DNA of 64,000 nt from the NCBI GenBank assembly GCA_964342855.1, contig CAYFIB010000003.1, forward strand, positions 1-64,000. The letters run 5' to 3'. Below the pieces are notes generated by a model. The model ran no database searches, was not told the DNA's origin, and saw only the letters and a program-made list of their open reading frames with translations. The number at the start of each line of letters is the position of its first letter. Position 1 is the first letter of the stretch. Source of the DNA: JBCBJX01 sp964342855. Lineage in GTDB: Bacteria > Pseudomonadota > Alphaproteobacteria > Caulobacterales > Parvularculaceae. The position numbers and the translations under genes were made by a program. Positions 9,398-18,045 of the stretch are shown in pieces.

Positions 9398-10126
9398 TCA
9401 GGCCGCGCGAATGATCCCGAGAAAGTCCTCGGCTTTGAGAGAGGCGCCGCCGACGAGCGCGCCGTTCACATCCTCAACGGCGAGGATTTCCTCGGCGTTC
9501 GCGGGCTTCACTGAGCCGCCGTAGAGAATGCGGATCGCCCGTCCCGCCTCGCCATAGTGACCGACGAGCGCCGCGCGCAGGGCGGCGTGCGCTTGGGCGA
9601 TATCGCTGATCGACGGCGTCAGCCCCGTGCCGATGGCCCAGACCGGCTCATAGGCGAGATCGAAGTCGGCCGTCTGCGGCCGCGAGCCGGCGAGCTGGCG
9701 CTCCAGAACGGCGATCGCCTCGCCCGCCTTGCGCTCCTCGCGCGTCTCGCCGATGGCGACGACGGGCCGAAGCCCGGCATTCAGCGCGGCCTCTGCCTTG
9801 GCATTGACGATGGCGTCCGTTTCGCCGTGTCCCGCCCGGCGCTCAGAATGCCCGACGATGACGTAGGACGCGCCGGCCTCCTTCAACATTGCCGCCGAGA
9901 GATCGCCGGTGAACGCGCCGGAGGTTTCCGCGTGGCAGTCCTGCCCGCCGGTTCCGGCGACGGCGCCCAGCTTTTCGGCGCACTCGGCAATCAGCGTCGC
10001 CGGCGGGCAGACCAGCACCTCAGCGGACGAAGGGGCGCTTTGAAGCGAGCCTTTCAAGGCGTCGATCTCGCTCAGTGCGGCGCGAAGGCCATTCATTTTC
10101 CAGTTGCCTGCAATCAGCGCCTTCAT
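9398..10126 (-). CDS. tpiA: Triose-phosphate isomerase
   Basis: This enzyme interconverts dihydroxyacetone phosphate and glyceraldehyde-3-phosphate in glycolysis and gluconeogenesis. At 242 aa it is close to the family norm. Catalytic residues are all present: Lys10 in GNWKMNG, His93 in VGHSERR and Glu160 in AYEPVWAIGTG; the phosphate-binding ILYGGSVKP follows near the C-terminus. The open frame extends 19 codons upstream, but MKALIAGNWKMNG is the conserved start. It is divergent from ppiD, sharing a 159-bp intergenic region, and upstream of secG on the same strand. Confidence 0.97.
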   Translation of the reverse strand: MKALIAGNWKMNGLRAALSEIDALKGSLQSAPSSAEVLVCPPATLIAECAEKLGAVAGTGGQDCHAETSGAFTGDLSAAMLKEAGASYVIVGHSERRAGHGETDAIVNAKAEAALNAGLRPVVAIGETREERKAGEAIAVLERQLAGSRPQTADFDLAYEPVWAIGTGLTPSISDIAQAHAALRAALVGHYGEAGRAIRILYGGSVKPANAEEILAVEDVNGALVGGASLKAEDFLGIIRAA

Positions 10127-10285
10127 CCCCGCGCGTCCTCCCGTTTCTCGTGCAAGCGGCGGCAATACGATGCGCCTTCTCATCCGTCAAAACCGGCGCG
10201 CCGCTGGACGCGACGGCCCAGCGCCCATATGAGACGAGACCCGCCACCCGGACCATCCGCCCGGACTTTCCGAAGGCCAGACACC

Positions 10286-12190
10286 ATGCTGCAGCAATTC
10301 CGCGGCGCGCTCCGCAATTCGAAAATCCTCACCGCGTTTCTGGCGGTGCTCGTCATCGCGGCGTTCGCCGTCGTCGGCATCTTCGATCAGAACATCAGCT
10401 TCTCCGGCGGCGCGCCGCTGAAAGTGGGCGATCGGACTTTCTCTCAGAGCGAAATCGCGCGGACCTATCGCCAGCGCGTCGAAGCGCAGGTGCGCGATTC
10501 CGATGGACGGCTGACGGAGGCGCAACTTCGCGAAGCGGGGCTGCTGGACTCGGTGATCGGCCAACTCGCCCTCACCGCCACACTTGATGAGGATGCGGAC
10601 GATCTCGGCCTCGGCGTCACCGGCGCCATGGTCCGCGACTATGTGAAAGACGATCTCGGCATCAAGAACCCGATCACGGGCGAGCTTGATCGCCAGACCC
10701 TCGCGGAGGTTATCGGTCGCGCACGCATGAGCGTCGAAGAATTCTACGAAATCGTGGAAGGCGATCTCGTTCGCGGCCTCATCACGCAGTCTCTCGGCGC
10801 CTCGGCGCCCGCGCCGGAAGTGCTCGCGACTTCGTTCGCGCGGCGCCGGGCCGAACGGCGCGCGCTCGAGTACCTCGTTCTGCCGCCGGAAACCGCGGCC
10901 ATTGAGGAGCCGACGGAAGAGGATCTCCGCGCCCGTTATGAACGCGATCTGACGGTCGCTTACTCCACGCCCGCCCGCCGCCGCGTCGCCGCCGTCATTC
11001 TCGATCCGGAGACCCTCGCGGGCGATGACGTGATCGACGAAGAAACCCTGCGTACGATCTATGACGCGAATGCCGAACGGTACCGGACGGACGAAACCCG
11101 CTCCACGCACCGCATCACGGCGCCGAGCGAAGCCGCCGCCCAGAGCGCCGTCGCGGAGCTGCGCGCAGGAACGATCACGTTTGAAGACCTCGCCGTACGC
11201 TTCAATCGCCCGGTTGCAACCATCGTGTTCGAAGACCAGACCCGCGAAGCCATCACCGACGCCGCGGTCGCTCAGGCGGTCTTCGCGGGTGCTGAGGGCG
11301 ACGTGCTCGACCCCGTCATCGGCCTGTTCGGCCCTGTCGTCGTCCGGATCGACGAGGTGACGCCGGCGCAGACGACGCCCTATGAGGAAATGAAAGACCA
11401 GATCCGCGACGCGCTCCTCGCCGACCGGACGCGCGAAGCGCTCTACGCCGCCCTTGAGCGCGTGGAGACCGAACGCGATTCCGGCGCGAGCCTGCGCGAA
11501 GCGGCGATCGCCGCCGAAATCGAGCTGGTGGAGCCCGCGCCGTTCGATGGCGGCGGCCTGACGGCGGAAGGCGACGAGGTCGACTTCCCCGTCGAGCTCG
11601 CCATCGAAGCGTTCCAACTCGCCGAAGGCGAAGAGACCGCCTTCCAGCAACTTCCCGAGAGCCTCGGCGAAGGCGAATACGCGCTTCAGCTTCTGGAGAT
11701 CGTCGAACCCCAACCGATCCCGTTCGAAGAGGTCCGCGAGGCGGTCGAACGCGCTGAACGCGCCGCCCGGGTCGAAGCGGAGTTGCGCCGCCTCGCCGGC
11801 GACATCGTCGCGAACCTCAGCGCCGACGATGATGGGGGCCTCACAGTCGCCGCCGAACCGCTCGGCCTGACACCGTCCGTGCGCATCGCCGATCTCAATA
11901 CGACGGATGCGGTCTTTACGCGTTCGCTGGTCAACCGCGTCTTTAACGCCGAGCCGAACGAGCCGTTCATCGCCACCGTCGGCGACGATGTCATCATCGT
12001 CGTCGTGCGCGCGCTCATTCAGCCAAGCACGCGGGAGCTGCCGGTCGATCAGGTCGCCCGCGTGCGCGATCTCCTGGGCGCGTCGATCACCGGCGAACTG
12101 GGCGACGCCTATCTCGCCGAAGCCCAAAGGGCGATCGGCGTCAGCCAGAACCGCGCGAAGATCGAGGACGCCGTCGGTCCCGTCCGATGA
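10286..12190 (+). CDS. ppiD: SurA/PpiD-type periplasmic peptidyl-prolyl isomerase, membrane-anchored
   Basis: A 634-aa folding factor anchored by one N-terminal helix (MLQQFRGALRNSKILTAFLA..., TM about residues 13-34), with the bulk in the periplasm. The N-terminal SurA_N-like helical chaperone region (about 40-200) is followed by a parvulin-like rotamase region (about 250-370) and a second helical/parvulin-like half. In PpiD-type proteins these domains assist proteins emerging from SecYEG and outer-membrane protein folding. The start is set at the MLQQFRGALRNSKIL motif; the frame upstream is antisense tpiA. The last codon overlaps the trpE start in ATGA, so the two are translationally coupled, an arrangement I know from other alphaproteobacteria. 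Confidence 0.88.
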   Translation: MLQQFRGALRNSKILTAFLAVLVIAAFAVVGIFDQNISFSGGAPLKVGDRTFSQSEIARTYRQRVEAQVRDSDGRLTEAQLREAGLLDSVIGQLALTATLDEDADDLGLGVTGAMVRDYVKDDLGIKNPITGELDRQTLAEVIGRARMSVEEFYEIVEGDLVRGLITQSLGASAPAPEVLATSFARRRAERRALEYLVLPPETAAIEEPTEEDLRARYERDLTVAYSTPARRRVAAVILDPETLAGDDVIDEETLRTIYDANAERYRTDETRSTHRITAPSEAAAQSAVAELRAGTITFEDLAVRFNRPVATIVFEDQTREAITDAAVAQAVFAGAEGDVLDPVIGLFGPVVVRIDEVTPAQTTPYEEMKDQIRDALLADRTREALYAALERVETERDSGASLREAAIAAEIELVEPAPFDGGGLTAEGDEVDFPVELAIEAFQLAEGEETAFQQLPESLGEGEYALQLLEIVEPQPIPFEEVREAVERAERAARVEAELRRLAGDIVANLSADDDGGLTVAAEPLGLTPSVRIADLNTTDAVFTRSLVNRVFNAEPNEPFIATVGDDVIIVVVRALIQPSTRELPVDQVARVRDLLGASITGELGDAYLAEAQRAIGVSQNRAKIEDAVGPVR

Positions 12191-13680
12191 TCCACGTCGA
12201 GCCGGATTTCGAAACCTTCCGCGCAGGCTACGAGGCGGGCGCGCCGCAGGTCCTCTGGGCGCGACGCATCAGCGATCTGGAGACGCCCGTCTCCGCCTAC
12301 ATGAAACTCGCGCGCGGGCGCACGAACACGTTTCTCCTTGAATCCGTCGAGGGCGGCGAAAACCTCGGGCGTTACTCCATTATCGGTCTCGACCCGGATC
12401 TCATCTGGCAGGCGGAAGGAGACCACGCGGTCATCGTTCGCGACGGCGTGGAAATTCCGGAAGACCTGCCGCCGCTCGATAGTTTCCGACGGCTGGAGGC
12501 CGCCTCGCGCATCGACCTGCCCGAAGCGCTGCCGCCCATGTCGGCCGGTCTCTTCGGGTATTTCGGTTATGAAACCGCCGGATGGTTCGAGCGCCTGCCG
12601 ACACCGAAAGAAAAACCCGTCGACGCGCCGGACGCGCTCTTCATCCGACCTCAGATCATCGCCGTCTTCGACGCTGTAAAACAGGAGACAGTGCTGGTCA
12701 GTCCCGTGCGTCCGGGTTCGGACGCCGACGCCCGGCTCGCCTACGATAACGCCTGCGCGCGATTGAGCGCCGCCGTCGCGACGCTCGACGGCCCCATCGA
12801 CGCCGAGCCGGTCGGCGTCGATTTCACGCCGGAAGAGCTTCCCGAACCGGTCTCCAACATGTCGCCGGACGCCTATCAGGACATGGTCCTCCGGGCGAAG
12901 GAGTACGTTCTGGCGGGAGACATTTTTCAGGTGGTGCTGAGCCAGCGCTTCGAGACGGCCTTTGAAGAGACCCCCCTCGCGCTCTATCGCGCCCTTCGCC
13001 GCCTCAACCCGTCGCCGTTTCTCTTCCTTCTCGATTTCGAGATCGGCGCCCTCGTCGGCTCCAGCCCGGAGATCCTCGTGCGCGTGCGTGACGGCGAAGT
13101 CGCGATCCGCCCCATCGCCGGCACCCGAAAGCGCGGCGCGACGCGGGCGGAGGATTTGGCGTTGGAGCAGGACCTCCTCGCCGATCCGAAAGAGCGCGCC
13201 GAGCATCTCATGCTGCTCGATCTCGGACGCAACGATGTCGGCCGCTCCGCCGCCCTCGGCACCGTCGAGGTGACCGAGCAGTTCGTCGTTGAGCGCTACA
13301 GCCACGTCATGCACATCGTCTCGCATGTGATCGGACGCTTACGGGAAGATGTGGACGCCCTCACCGCGGTCTTCGGCGGCTTCCCGGCAGGCACGGTCTC
13401 GGGAGCGCCGAAAATCCGCGCGATGGAGATCATCAACGAACTGGAGCCGGAGGCGCGCGGGCCCTACGCCGGGACCATCGGCTACTTTTCCGCCTCCGGG
13501 AACGTCGACACCTGCATCGCGCTTCGCACCGCCTTCCTGAAAGACGGCGTCATGCGCGTGCAGGCGGGCGCCGGCGTCGTCGCGGATTCCGACCCCCGCT
13601 CCGAGCACCAGGAATGCCGCAATAAAGCGCGCGCGCTCATCGCCGCCGCTGCGGCGGCCTCCTCTCGGGCGAACCGCTAG
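12187..13680 (+). CDS. trpE: Anthranilate synthase component I
   Basis: TrpE converts chorismate to anthranilate using ammonia supplied by TrpG, the first step of tryptophan synthesis. At 497 aa it has the N-terminal feedback (tryptophan) domain with LLES near residues 50-53, then the chorismate-binding domain. Family motifs include PSPFLFLLDF, GSSPEILVR, RPIAGTRKRGATRAED, HLMLLDLGRNDVGR, GTVSGAPKIRAMEII and the C-terminal VQAGAGVVADSDP. The start overlaps the ppiD stop by 4 bp. No attenuator-type leader peptide is possible here because the gene is coupled to ppiD. trpG, trpD and trpC follow only after an inverted yibQ-type gene. Confidence 0.97.
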   Translation: MIHVEPDFETFRAGYEAGAPQVLWARRISDLETPVSAYMKLARGRTNTFLLESVEGGENLGRYSIIGLDPDLIWQAEGDHAVIVRDGVEIPEDLPPLDSFRRLEAASRIDLPEALPPMSAGLFGYFGYETAGWFERLPTPKEKPVDAPDALFIRPQIIAVFDAVKQETVLVSPVRPGSDADARLAYDNACARLSAAVATLDGPIDAEPVGVDFTPEELPEPVSNMSPDAYQDMVLRAKEYVLAGDIFQVVLSQRFETAFEETPLALYRALRRLNPSPFLFLLDFEIGALVGSSPEILVRVRDGEVAIRPIAGTRKRGATRAEDLALEQDLLADPKERAEHLMLLDLGRNDVGRSAALGTVEVTEQFVVERYSHVMHIVSHVIGRLREDVDALTAVFGGFPAGTVSGAPKIRAMEIINELEPEARGPYAGTIGYFSASGNVDTCIALRTAFLKDGVMRVQAGAGVVADSDPRSEHQECRNKARALIAAAAAASSRANR

Positions 13681-13700
13681 GCCGGATCAGGCGTGAGGTC

Positions 13701-14660
13701 TCAGCGCAGCGCCGGTGCGGGCGTGCTGGCGACGAGCGCCGGCGCCGAACCCGTACGGGCGGCGAGCTCTGTCAGGGTGACCAGTTTAAACCCACGGGAC
13801 GGCGCCGTCGCGAGCCAAGGGCCGAGCGCGGCCACCGTCTCAGCACGCGGATGCGCGATGGCGATCGCGAACCCCTGCTCCCGTGCGAGGCTTTCCAGAG
13901 CTCTCAGCTGCTCTCTGATCGCCTCGCGGTCGTCGGCGTCATCGAGGAAGACATCCCGCGTCAGAATGCGCGCGCCGACATCGGCGGCGGCCTGCGGCGC
14001 GGCGGTCTCCGCCGTCGTGCGGCTGTCGAGGAAGAGAAGGCCGCGACGGTCGATCTCTTCGATGAGAATGCGCATGGCGCCCCGATCGGCGGTGAAGCGC
14101 GAGCCCATGTGCCCGTTCGCGCCGACGGCGCCCGGCACGGCGCGCACATGCGCGGCGATGAGCGCGCGCAGCCGCTCGGTCGGCTGGTCCACGCGCAGCG
14201 CGCCCGGCCCCGCATCTTCGTTCCCGTCGGGCTCAAGCGGCACGTGGGCGATCACTTCATAACCCGCCGCGGTCGCCGACAGCGCCTGTGAGACGGCGTG
14301 CTCGCCATAAGGAAGAATGGAGAGCGTGATCGGCCCCGGTAGGCGCTGAGCGCGCTCATAGGCGGCTTCGGAAAGCCCCAGATCGTCAATCACTACGGCG
14401 ATGAGCGGTTTGCGCGCGGGCGCCTCTGCGCGCGCGAACTCGCGCAGCGGATCCTCGCGACGCGCGAACCCCGGCGTATCGAGGCGCTCCATCACGATCG
14501 GCGAAGCGGCGAACTCGGTCTCCAGCGCCGTTCGATCCGCGCTCACGACGGAGAACAACCCCGCGACAGCCGCGACGGCGAGCCCGGCGGCGGCGCCGAG
14601 GGCGAAGAGCGCCGCTTCGGGGACGGCGACGGTTTTGTCGGCGCGTAGCGGACTGAGCAT
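13701..14660 (-). CDS. Divergent polysaccharide deacetylase (YibQ/DUF610 family)
   Basis: A 319-aa protein with one N-terminal transmembrane helix (about residues 15-42) and a periplasmic domain of the divergent polysaccharide deacetylase family. Motifs are IAVVIDDLGLSE (metal-site DD), LPGPITLSILPYG, EVIAHVPLEPDG, GANGHMGSRFT and LLFLDSRTT. The family is often found next to murein hydrolase activators and peptidases; the activity is not well established. The gene lies on the opposite strand between trpE and trpG, 20 bp from the trpE stop and 105 bp from the trpG start, thereby breaking the tryptophan unit. Confidence 0.85.
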   Translation of the reverse strand: MLSPLRADKTVAVPEAALFALGAAAGLAVAAVAGLFSVVSADRTALETEFAASPIVMERLDTPGFARREDPLREFARAEAPARKPLIAVVIDDLGLSEAAYERAQRLPGPITLSILPYGEHAVSQALSATAAGYEVIAHVPLEPDGNEDAGPGALRVDQPTERLRALIAAHVRAVPGAVGANGHMGSRFTADRGAMRILIEEIDRRGLLFLDSRTTAETAAPQAAADVGARILTRDVFLDDADDREAIREQLRALESLAREQGFAIAIAHPRAETVAALGPWLATAPSRGFKLVTLTELAARTGSAPALVASTPAPALR

Positions 14661-14765
14661 GACGAGGCCTTAGCAGGCGGGGCGCTTGAGTTCATCTGAT
14701 TCGTGATTGCGCGCATCCGACGCGCCGCGTTGCGCCGCAGCGCCGTCGGCCTTATTCGGCGGTGC

Positions 14766-15362
14766 ATGTCCGGAACCGTTCTGCTGATCGACAACTACGA
14801 CAGCTTCACCTTCAACCTCGCCCACCTCATCGGCGCCGCCGGCGCGGAGCCGGTGGTCGTGCGCAATGACGCGATCACCGCCGACGAGGCCATCGCCCGT
14901 CGCGACCGCGCGATCGTCATCTCGCCCGGCCCCTGCACGCCGAAAGAAGCAGGCGTCTCCGAACCCCTCGTCGCCGCAGCGGCTGCTTCCGGCGCGCCGC
15001 TTTTCGGCGTCTGCCTTGGGCTGCAGGCGACGGTGACGGCGCTGGGCGGCGAGGTGCGTCGCTCCGTGCGGCCCATGCACGGGAAGCTCAGCCGAATAAG
15101 CCACGATAATTCATCTGTTTTCAGAGGTTTGAACGCAGAATTCGAAGTGACGCGTTATCATAGCCTCAGCGCGGAAGAAGCCCGCCTTCCCGCCGCGCTT
15201 TGCGTCACCGCGCGCGCCGCCGATGACGGCGAAATCATGGGCGTCGCGCACCGCGAGCAGCCGATCCACGCCGTTCAGTTCCACCCCGAAAGCATTGCGA
15301 GCCAGCACGGCCTTGCAATGCTCCAGCGCTTTCTGGAGATCGCCGATGAGCGCCGGTCTTAA
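14766..15362 (+). CDS. trpG: Anthranilate synthase component II (glutamine amidotransferase)
   Basis: TrpG hydrolyses glutamine to supply ammonia to TrpE. It is 198 aa, a class I amidotransferase. Visible motifs: IDNYDSFTFNL at the N-terminus, nucleophile Cys83 in FGVCLGLQ, and the His173/Glu175 pair in VQFHPES. The start at MSGTVLLIDN is chosen although the frame is open 21 codons upstream. The stop overlaps the trpD start by 17 bp. A stretch around nt 15095-15170 (residues about 110-135) is conspicuously AT-richer than the rest of the gene while keeping the conserved MHGKLS and YHSL motifs. Confidence 0.96.
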   Translation: MSGTVLLIDNYDSFTFNLAHLIGAAGAEPVVVRNDAITADEAIARRDRAIVISPGPCTPKEAGVSEPLVAAAAASGAPLFGVCLGLQATVTALGGEVRRSVRPMHGKLSRISHDNSSVFRGLNAEFEVTRYHSLSAEEARLPAALCVTARAADDGEIMGVAHREQPIHAVQFHPESIASQHGLAMLQRFLEIADERRS

Positions 15363-16368
15363 ACCGCTTCTGAAGCCTCTCGCCGCGGGCGCGCGCCTCA
15401 ACGCGTCGGAGATGACGGCGGCGATGGACGCGATCCTCGATGGCGCGGCGAGCGAAACCGAGATCGCGGGCTTCCTTATGGCCATCGCCGCGCGCAGCCC
15501 GTCGCCAGAGGAAATCACCGCCGCCGCACGCGCCCTGCGCGCCCGGGCGCGCACGATCGCCGCGCCCGCCGATTGCGTCGACACCTGCGGAACCGGCGGC
15601 GACGGCGGCGCGACCTTCAACATCTCAACCGCCGCCGCGCTCATCGCGGCGGGCGCCGGCGTGCGCATCGCCAAGCACGGCAACCGCGCCGTTTCATCGA
15701 AGTCCGGCTCTTCAGACGTCCTCAGCGCGCTCGGCGTCAATATCAACGCGCCGCTGGAACGCGTGGAGCGCGCCATCGCCGAGGTCGGCGTCGGCTTCCT
15801 GTTCGCGCCGAACCACCACCCGGCGGTGAAGCACGCCGCCGCCGCGCGCCAGGCGCTCGGCGTGCGCACGCTCTTCAACATCATCGGACCGCTGGCGAAC
15901 CCGGCTGGCGCGAAACGGCAGGTCCTCGGCGTCTACAGCGCCGATCTGCTTACGCCAGTCGCTGAAGCGCTGCGCGAGCTCGGCTCCGAACGCGCGCTTG
16001 TCGTGCACGGCTCGGACGGGCTGGATGAGATCACCCTCACCGGCTCCACCTCGATCGCTGAATTGAAGACGGACGGGAGCATTGAGAGATACGAAGTATC
16101 GCCTGATATTTTCGGCATAGGGTGCTGTAATATAAATGATTTAGAAGGCGGTGGACCAATCGAAAACGCGCATATCGTTCGCGCGATACTGACCGGCGAA
16201 CTCGGCCCCCGCCGCGATGTCGCCGTGCTGAACGCCGCCGCCGCGATTTGGATGAGCGGCCTGTCGCCTGACTTAAAAAATGGGACTCAAATCGCTGTTA
16301 ATGCAATTGATTCTGGCGCTTCAATATCAAAACTAGAAGCGCTTGCCGAAGCCACGCGGGACGCCTGA
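15346..16368 (+). CDS. trpD: Anthranilate phosphoribosyltransferase
   Basis: TrpD transfers phosphoribose from PRPP to anthranilate. It is 340 aa. The PRPP-binding glycine loop CGTGGDGG (residues 81-88), KHGNRAVSSKSGSSD (110-124) and the metal-binding region HGSDGLDEIT are present. The ATG at 15346 lies inside the end of trpG (17-bp overlap), typical of coupled trpGD. The C-terminal third contains AT-rich islands (nt about 16080-16175 and 16265-16345) with codons such as ATA, TTA and AAT, yet the reading frame and motifs stay intact. Confidence 0.96.
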   Translation: MSAGLKPLLKPLAAGARLNASEMTAAMDAILDGAASETEIAGFLMAIAARSPSPEEITAAARALRARARTIAAPADCVDTCGTGGDGGATFNISTAAALIAAGAGVRIAKHGNRAVSSKSGSSDVLSALGVNINAPLERVERAIAEVGVGFLFAPNHHPAVKHAAAARQALGVRTLFNIIGPLANPAGAKRQVLGVYSADLLTPVAEALRELGSERALVVHGSDGLDEITLTGSTSIAELKTDGSIERYEVSPDIFGIGCCNINDLEGGGPIENAHIVRAILTGELGPRRDVAVLNAAAAIWMSGLSPDLKNGTQIAVNAIDSGASISKLEALAEATRDA

Positions 16369-16370
16369 CC

Positions 16371-17156
16371 ATGAGCGACGTTCTCACCCGCATCATCAAC
16401 TACAAACGCGAGGAAGTCGCCGTCGCGAAGCTGGCGACACCTATTTCCGCGCTTGAAGCGGACGCGCGCGAGGCGACGCCTCCGCGCGGGTTCATCGAGG
16501 CCCTGAACCGCGCCGCCGAGACCGGTTTCGGCCTGATCGCCGAGGTCAAGAAAGCGAGCCCCTCCAAGGGGCTTATCCGGGCGGATTTCGACCCCGTCGC
16601 CATCGCAAGGGCCTATGAGGCCGGCGGCGCCGCCTGCCTCTCCGTCCTGACCGATGGGCCGAGCTTCCAAGGTGCGCCTGAATTTCTGACGGCGGCGCGC
16701 AAGGCGACGACGCTGCCGTGCCTGCGCAAGGACTTCATGATCGATCCGTATCAGGTGCTGGAGGCGCGCGCCTGGGGCGCGGACTGCATTCTGCTCATTA
16801 TGGCGGCGATCGATGACGCGCTCGCGGCCGAGCTGGAAGCCGCCGCCATGGAGCGCGGCATGGACGTCCTCATCGAGACCCATGACGAGGCTGAGCTGGA
16901 GCGCGCGCTCAGGCTCCGCTCGTCGCTCATCGGCGTGAATAACCGCAATCTCAGGACCTTCGAGACCACGCTTGGGACGACAGTCACGCTCGCCGCAAAG
17001 CTGCCTTCGGACCGCACGCTCGTCTCCGAAAGCGGCATCGCCTCGCACGAGGATTTGACCACTTTGGCGAATGTCGGCGTTCGTCGATTTCTCGTCGGCG
17101 AAAGCCTCATGCGCCAGCCGGATGTCTCCGCTGCAACGCGGCGCCTCTTAGGTTGA
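16371..17156 (+). CDS. trpC: Indole-3-glycerol phosphate synthase
   Basis: TrpC closes the indole ring by converting CdRP to indole-3-glycerol phosphate. It is a 261-aa TIM barrel. Motifs: LIAEVKKASPSKGLI (catalytic Lys and phosphate region), LRKDFMIDPYQVLEARAWGAD, GVNNRNLRTFE, and SESGIASHEDL. It starts 2 bp after the trpD stop, so trpG-trpD-trpC form one operon. trpF, trpB and trpA are not in the window. In many alphaproteobacteria moaC and moeA lie between trpC and lexA; here lexA follows directly after its own promoter. Confidence 0.97.
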   Translation: MSDVLTRIINYKREEVAVAKLATPISALEADAREATPPRGFIEALNRAAETGFGLIAEVKKASPSKGLIRADFDPVAIARAYEAGGAACLSVLTDGPSFQGAPEFLTAARKATTLPCLRKDFMIDPYQVLEARAWGADCILLIMAAIDDALAAELEAAAMERGMDVLIETHDEAELERALRLRSSLIGVNNRNLRTFETTLGTTVTLAAKLPSDRTLVSESGIASHEDLTTLANVGVRRFLVGESLMRQPDVSAATRRLLG

Positions 17157-17200
17157 TATACGCATAACTGCTGATTGATTTGAGTTTTTGTCAGTAGCGT

Positions 17201-17229
17201 TTGACCCGCCACGCGAACATCCCTAGAAC
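17201..17229 (+). promoter_or_regulatory. lexA promoter (-35/-10)
   Basis: TTGACC at 17201-17206 and TAGAAC at 17224-17229 are separated by 17 bp and lie about 70 bp before the lexA ATG. They are the best sigma-70-like pair in the intergenic region. Both SOS-type boxes lie over or just after the -10, as expected for autorepression. Prediction by eye. Confidence 0.5.
17215..17229 (+). promoter_or_regulatory. LexA operator, alphaproteobacterial type
   Basis: GAACATCCCTAGAAC is a perfect GAAC-N7-GAAC direct repeat, the known alphaproteobacterial SOS box (reverse complement GTTC-N7-GTTC). It covers the predicted -10 of lexA and would give the standard LexA negative autoregulation. Confidence 0.8.
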
Positions 17230-17235
17230 GAATGT

Positions 17236-17247
17236 GAACAAACGTTC
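17236..17247 (+). promoter_or_regulatory. Second, palindromic LexA-like site
   Basis: GAACAAACGTTC is a GAAC-N4-GTTC palindrome, the arrangement of Gram-positive SOS boxes, seven bases after the GAAC-N7-GAAC box. It may be a second LexA contact or chance; the two half-site geometries together are unusual. Confidence 0.4.
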
Positions 17248-17295
17248 TTATTGATCGCTTAGGTGGCGAACCAAAGCGCGGCGAACGAGGTCGAA

Positions 17296-17985
17296 ATGCT
17301 GACAAAGAAGCAACGGGAATTGCTGGTTTTCATCCACAACCGGATACAAGAGAGCGGCGTCTCGCCCTCTTTCGATGAGATGAAAGACGCCCTTGAGTTG
17401 AAATCCAAGTCGGGCGTCCACCGTCTTGTGACGGCGCTTGAAGAACGCGGCTTCGTCCGTCGCCTTCCGAACCGCGCGCGCGCGCTGGAAGTCCTGCGCG
17501 CGCCGGACGCGGTAAGCGAACCAAAGAGCGACGGCCGCAGTTTTGCGCCGGAAGTCCTTCGTGGCGGGCTCGATGCCCAACCATCCGCCGCCGCTCCGAC
17601 CGGCGTCGAAAGCGTCAGTCTGATCGGCAAGATCGCCGCCGGCGTGCCCATCGACGCCATCGAACATGAGGTCGATCGTATCAGCGTGCCGCATGGCTTT
17701 TTAGGCCGCGGCGCGCATTTCGCCCTCAATGTCGAAGGCGACTCCATGATCGAGGCGGGCATTCATGATGGCGACATCGTCGTCTGCGAGCGCTGCGACG
17801 ACGCCGCGAACGGCGAGATCGTCGTCGCGCTTGTGGACGGCGAAGAAGCGACCCTCAAACGCCTGCGGAAGCGCGGCGCCTCGATCGCGCTCGAAGCCGC
17901 CAACCCCGAATACGAAACCCGAATTTTCGGCCCGGATCGGGTGCGCGTGCAGGGGCGGCTCGTCTCCCTGATGCGGCGCTACTGA
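17296..17985 (+). CDS. lexA: LexA repressor (SOS regulator, self-cleaving)
   Basis: LexA represses SOS genes until RecA filaments trigger its autocleavage. The protein has 229 aa. An N-terminal winged helix-turn-helix (MLTKKQRELLVFIHNRIQES onward, to about residue 65) is joined by a longer than usual linker (about 66-105, Pro/Ser/Ala-rich) to the S24 peptidase domain. The scissile Ala115-Gly116 lies in KIAAGVP, catalytic Ser150 in VEGDSMIEAG and Lys188 in EATLKRL. The start at 17296 has a GAGG ribosome-binding site; an ATG at 17263 in frame is less likely because it lacks one. SOS boxes precede the gene. Confidence 0.96.
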   Translation: MLTKKQRELLVFIHNRIQESGVSPSFDEMKDALELKSKSGVHRLVTALEERGFVRRLPNRARALEVLRAPDAVSEPKSDGRSFAPEVLRGGLDAQPSAAAPTGVESVSLIGKIAAGVPIDAIEHEVDRISVPHGFLGRGAHFALNVEGDSMIEAGIHDGDIVVCERCDDAANGEIVVALVDGEEATLKRLRKRGASIALEAANPEYETRIFGPDRVRVQGRLVSLMRRY

Positions 17986-18045
17986 TCTGATGCACCATAT
18001 TCGGTATAGCGCCGAAGCATCTGTTATTGAACGCTAATTCGGCGT

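Noticed and set aside
10187..12127. A 646-codon open frame opposite ppiD
   Set aside because: Antisense shadow with Arg/Asp/Gly-rich composition; ppiD has signal anchor, domains and coupling to trpE.
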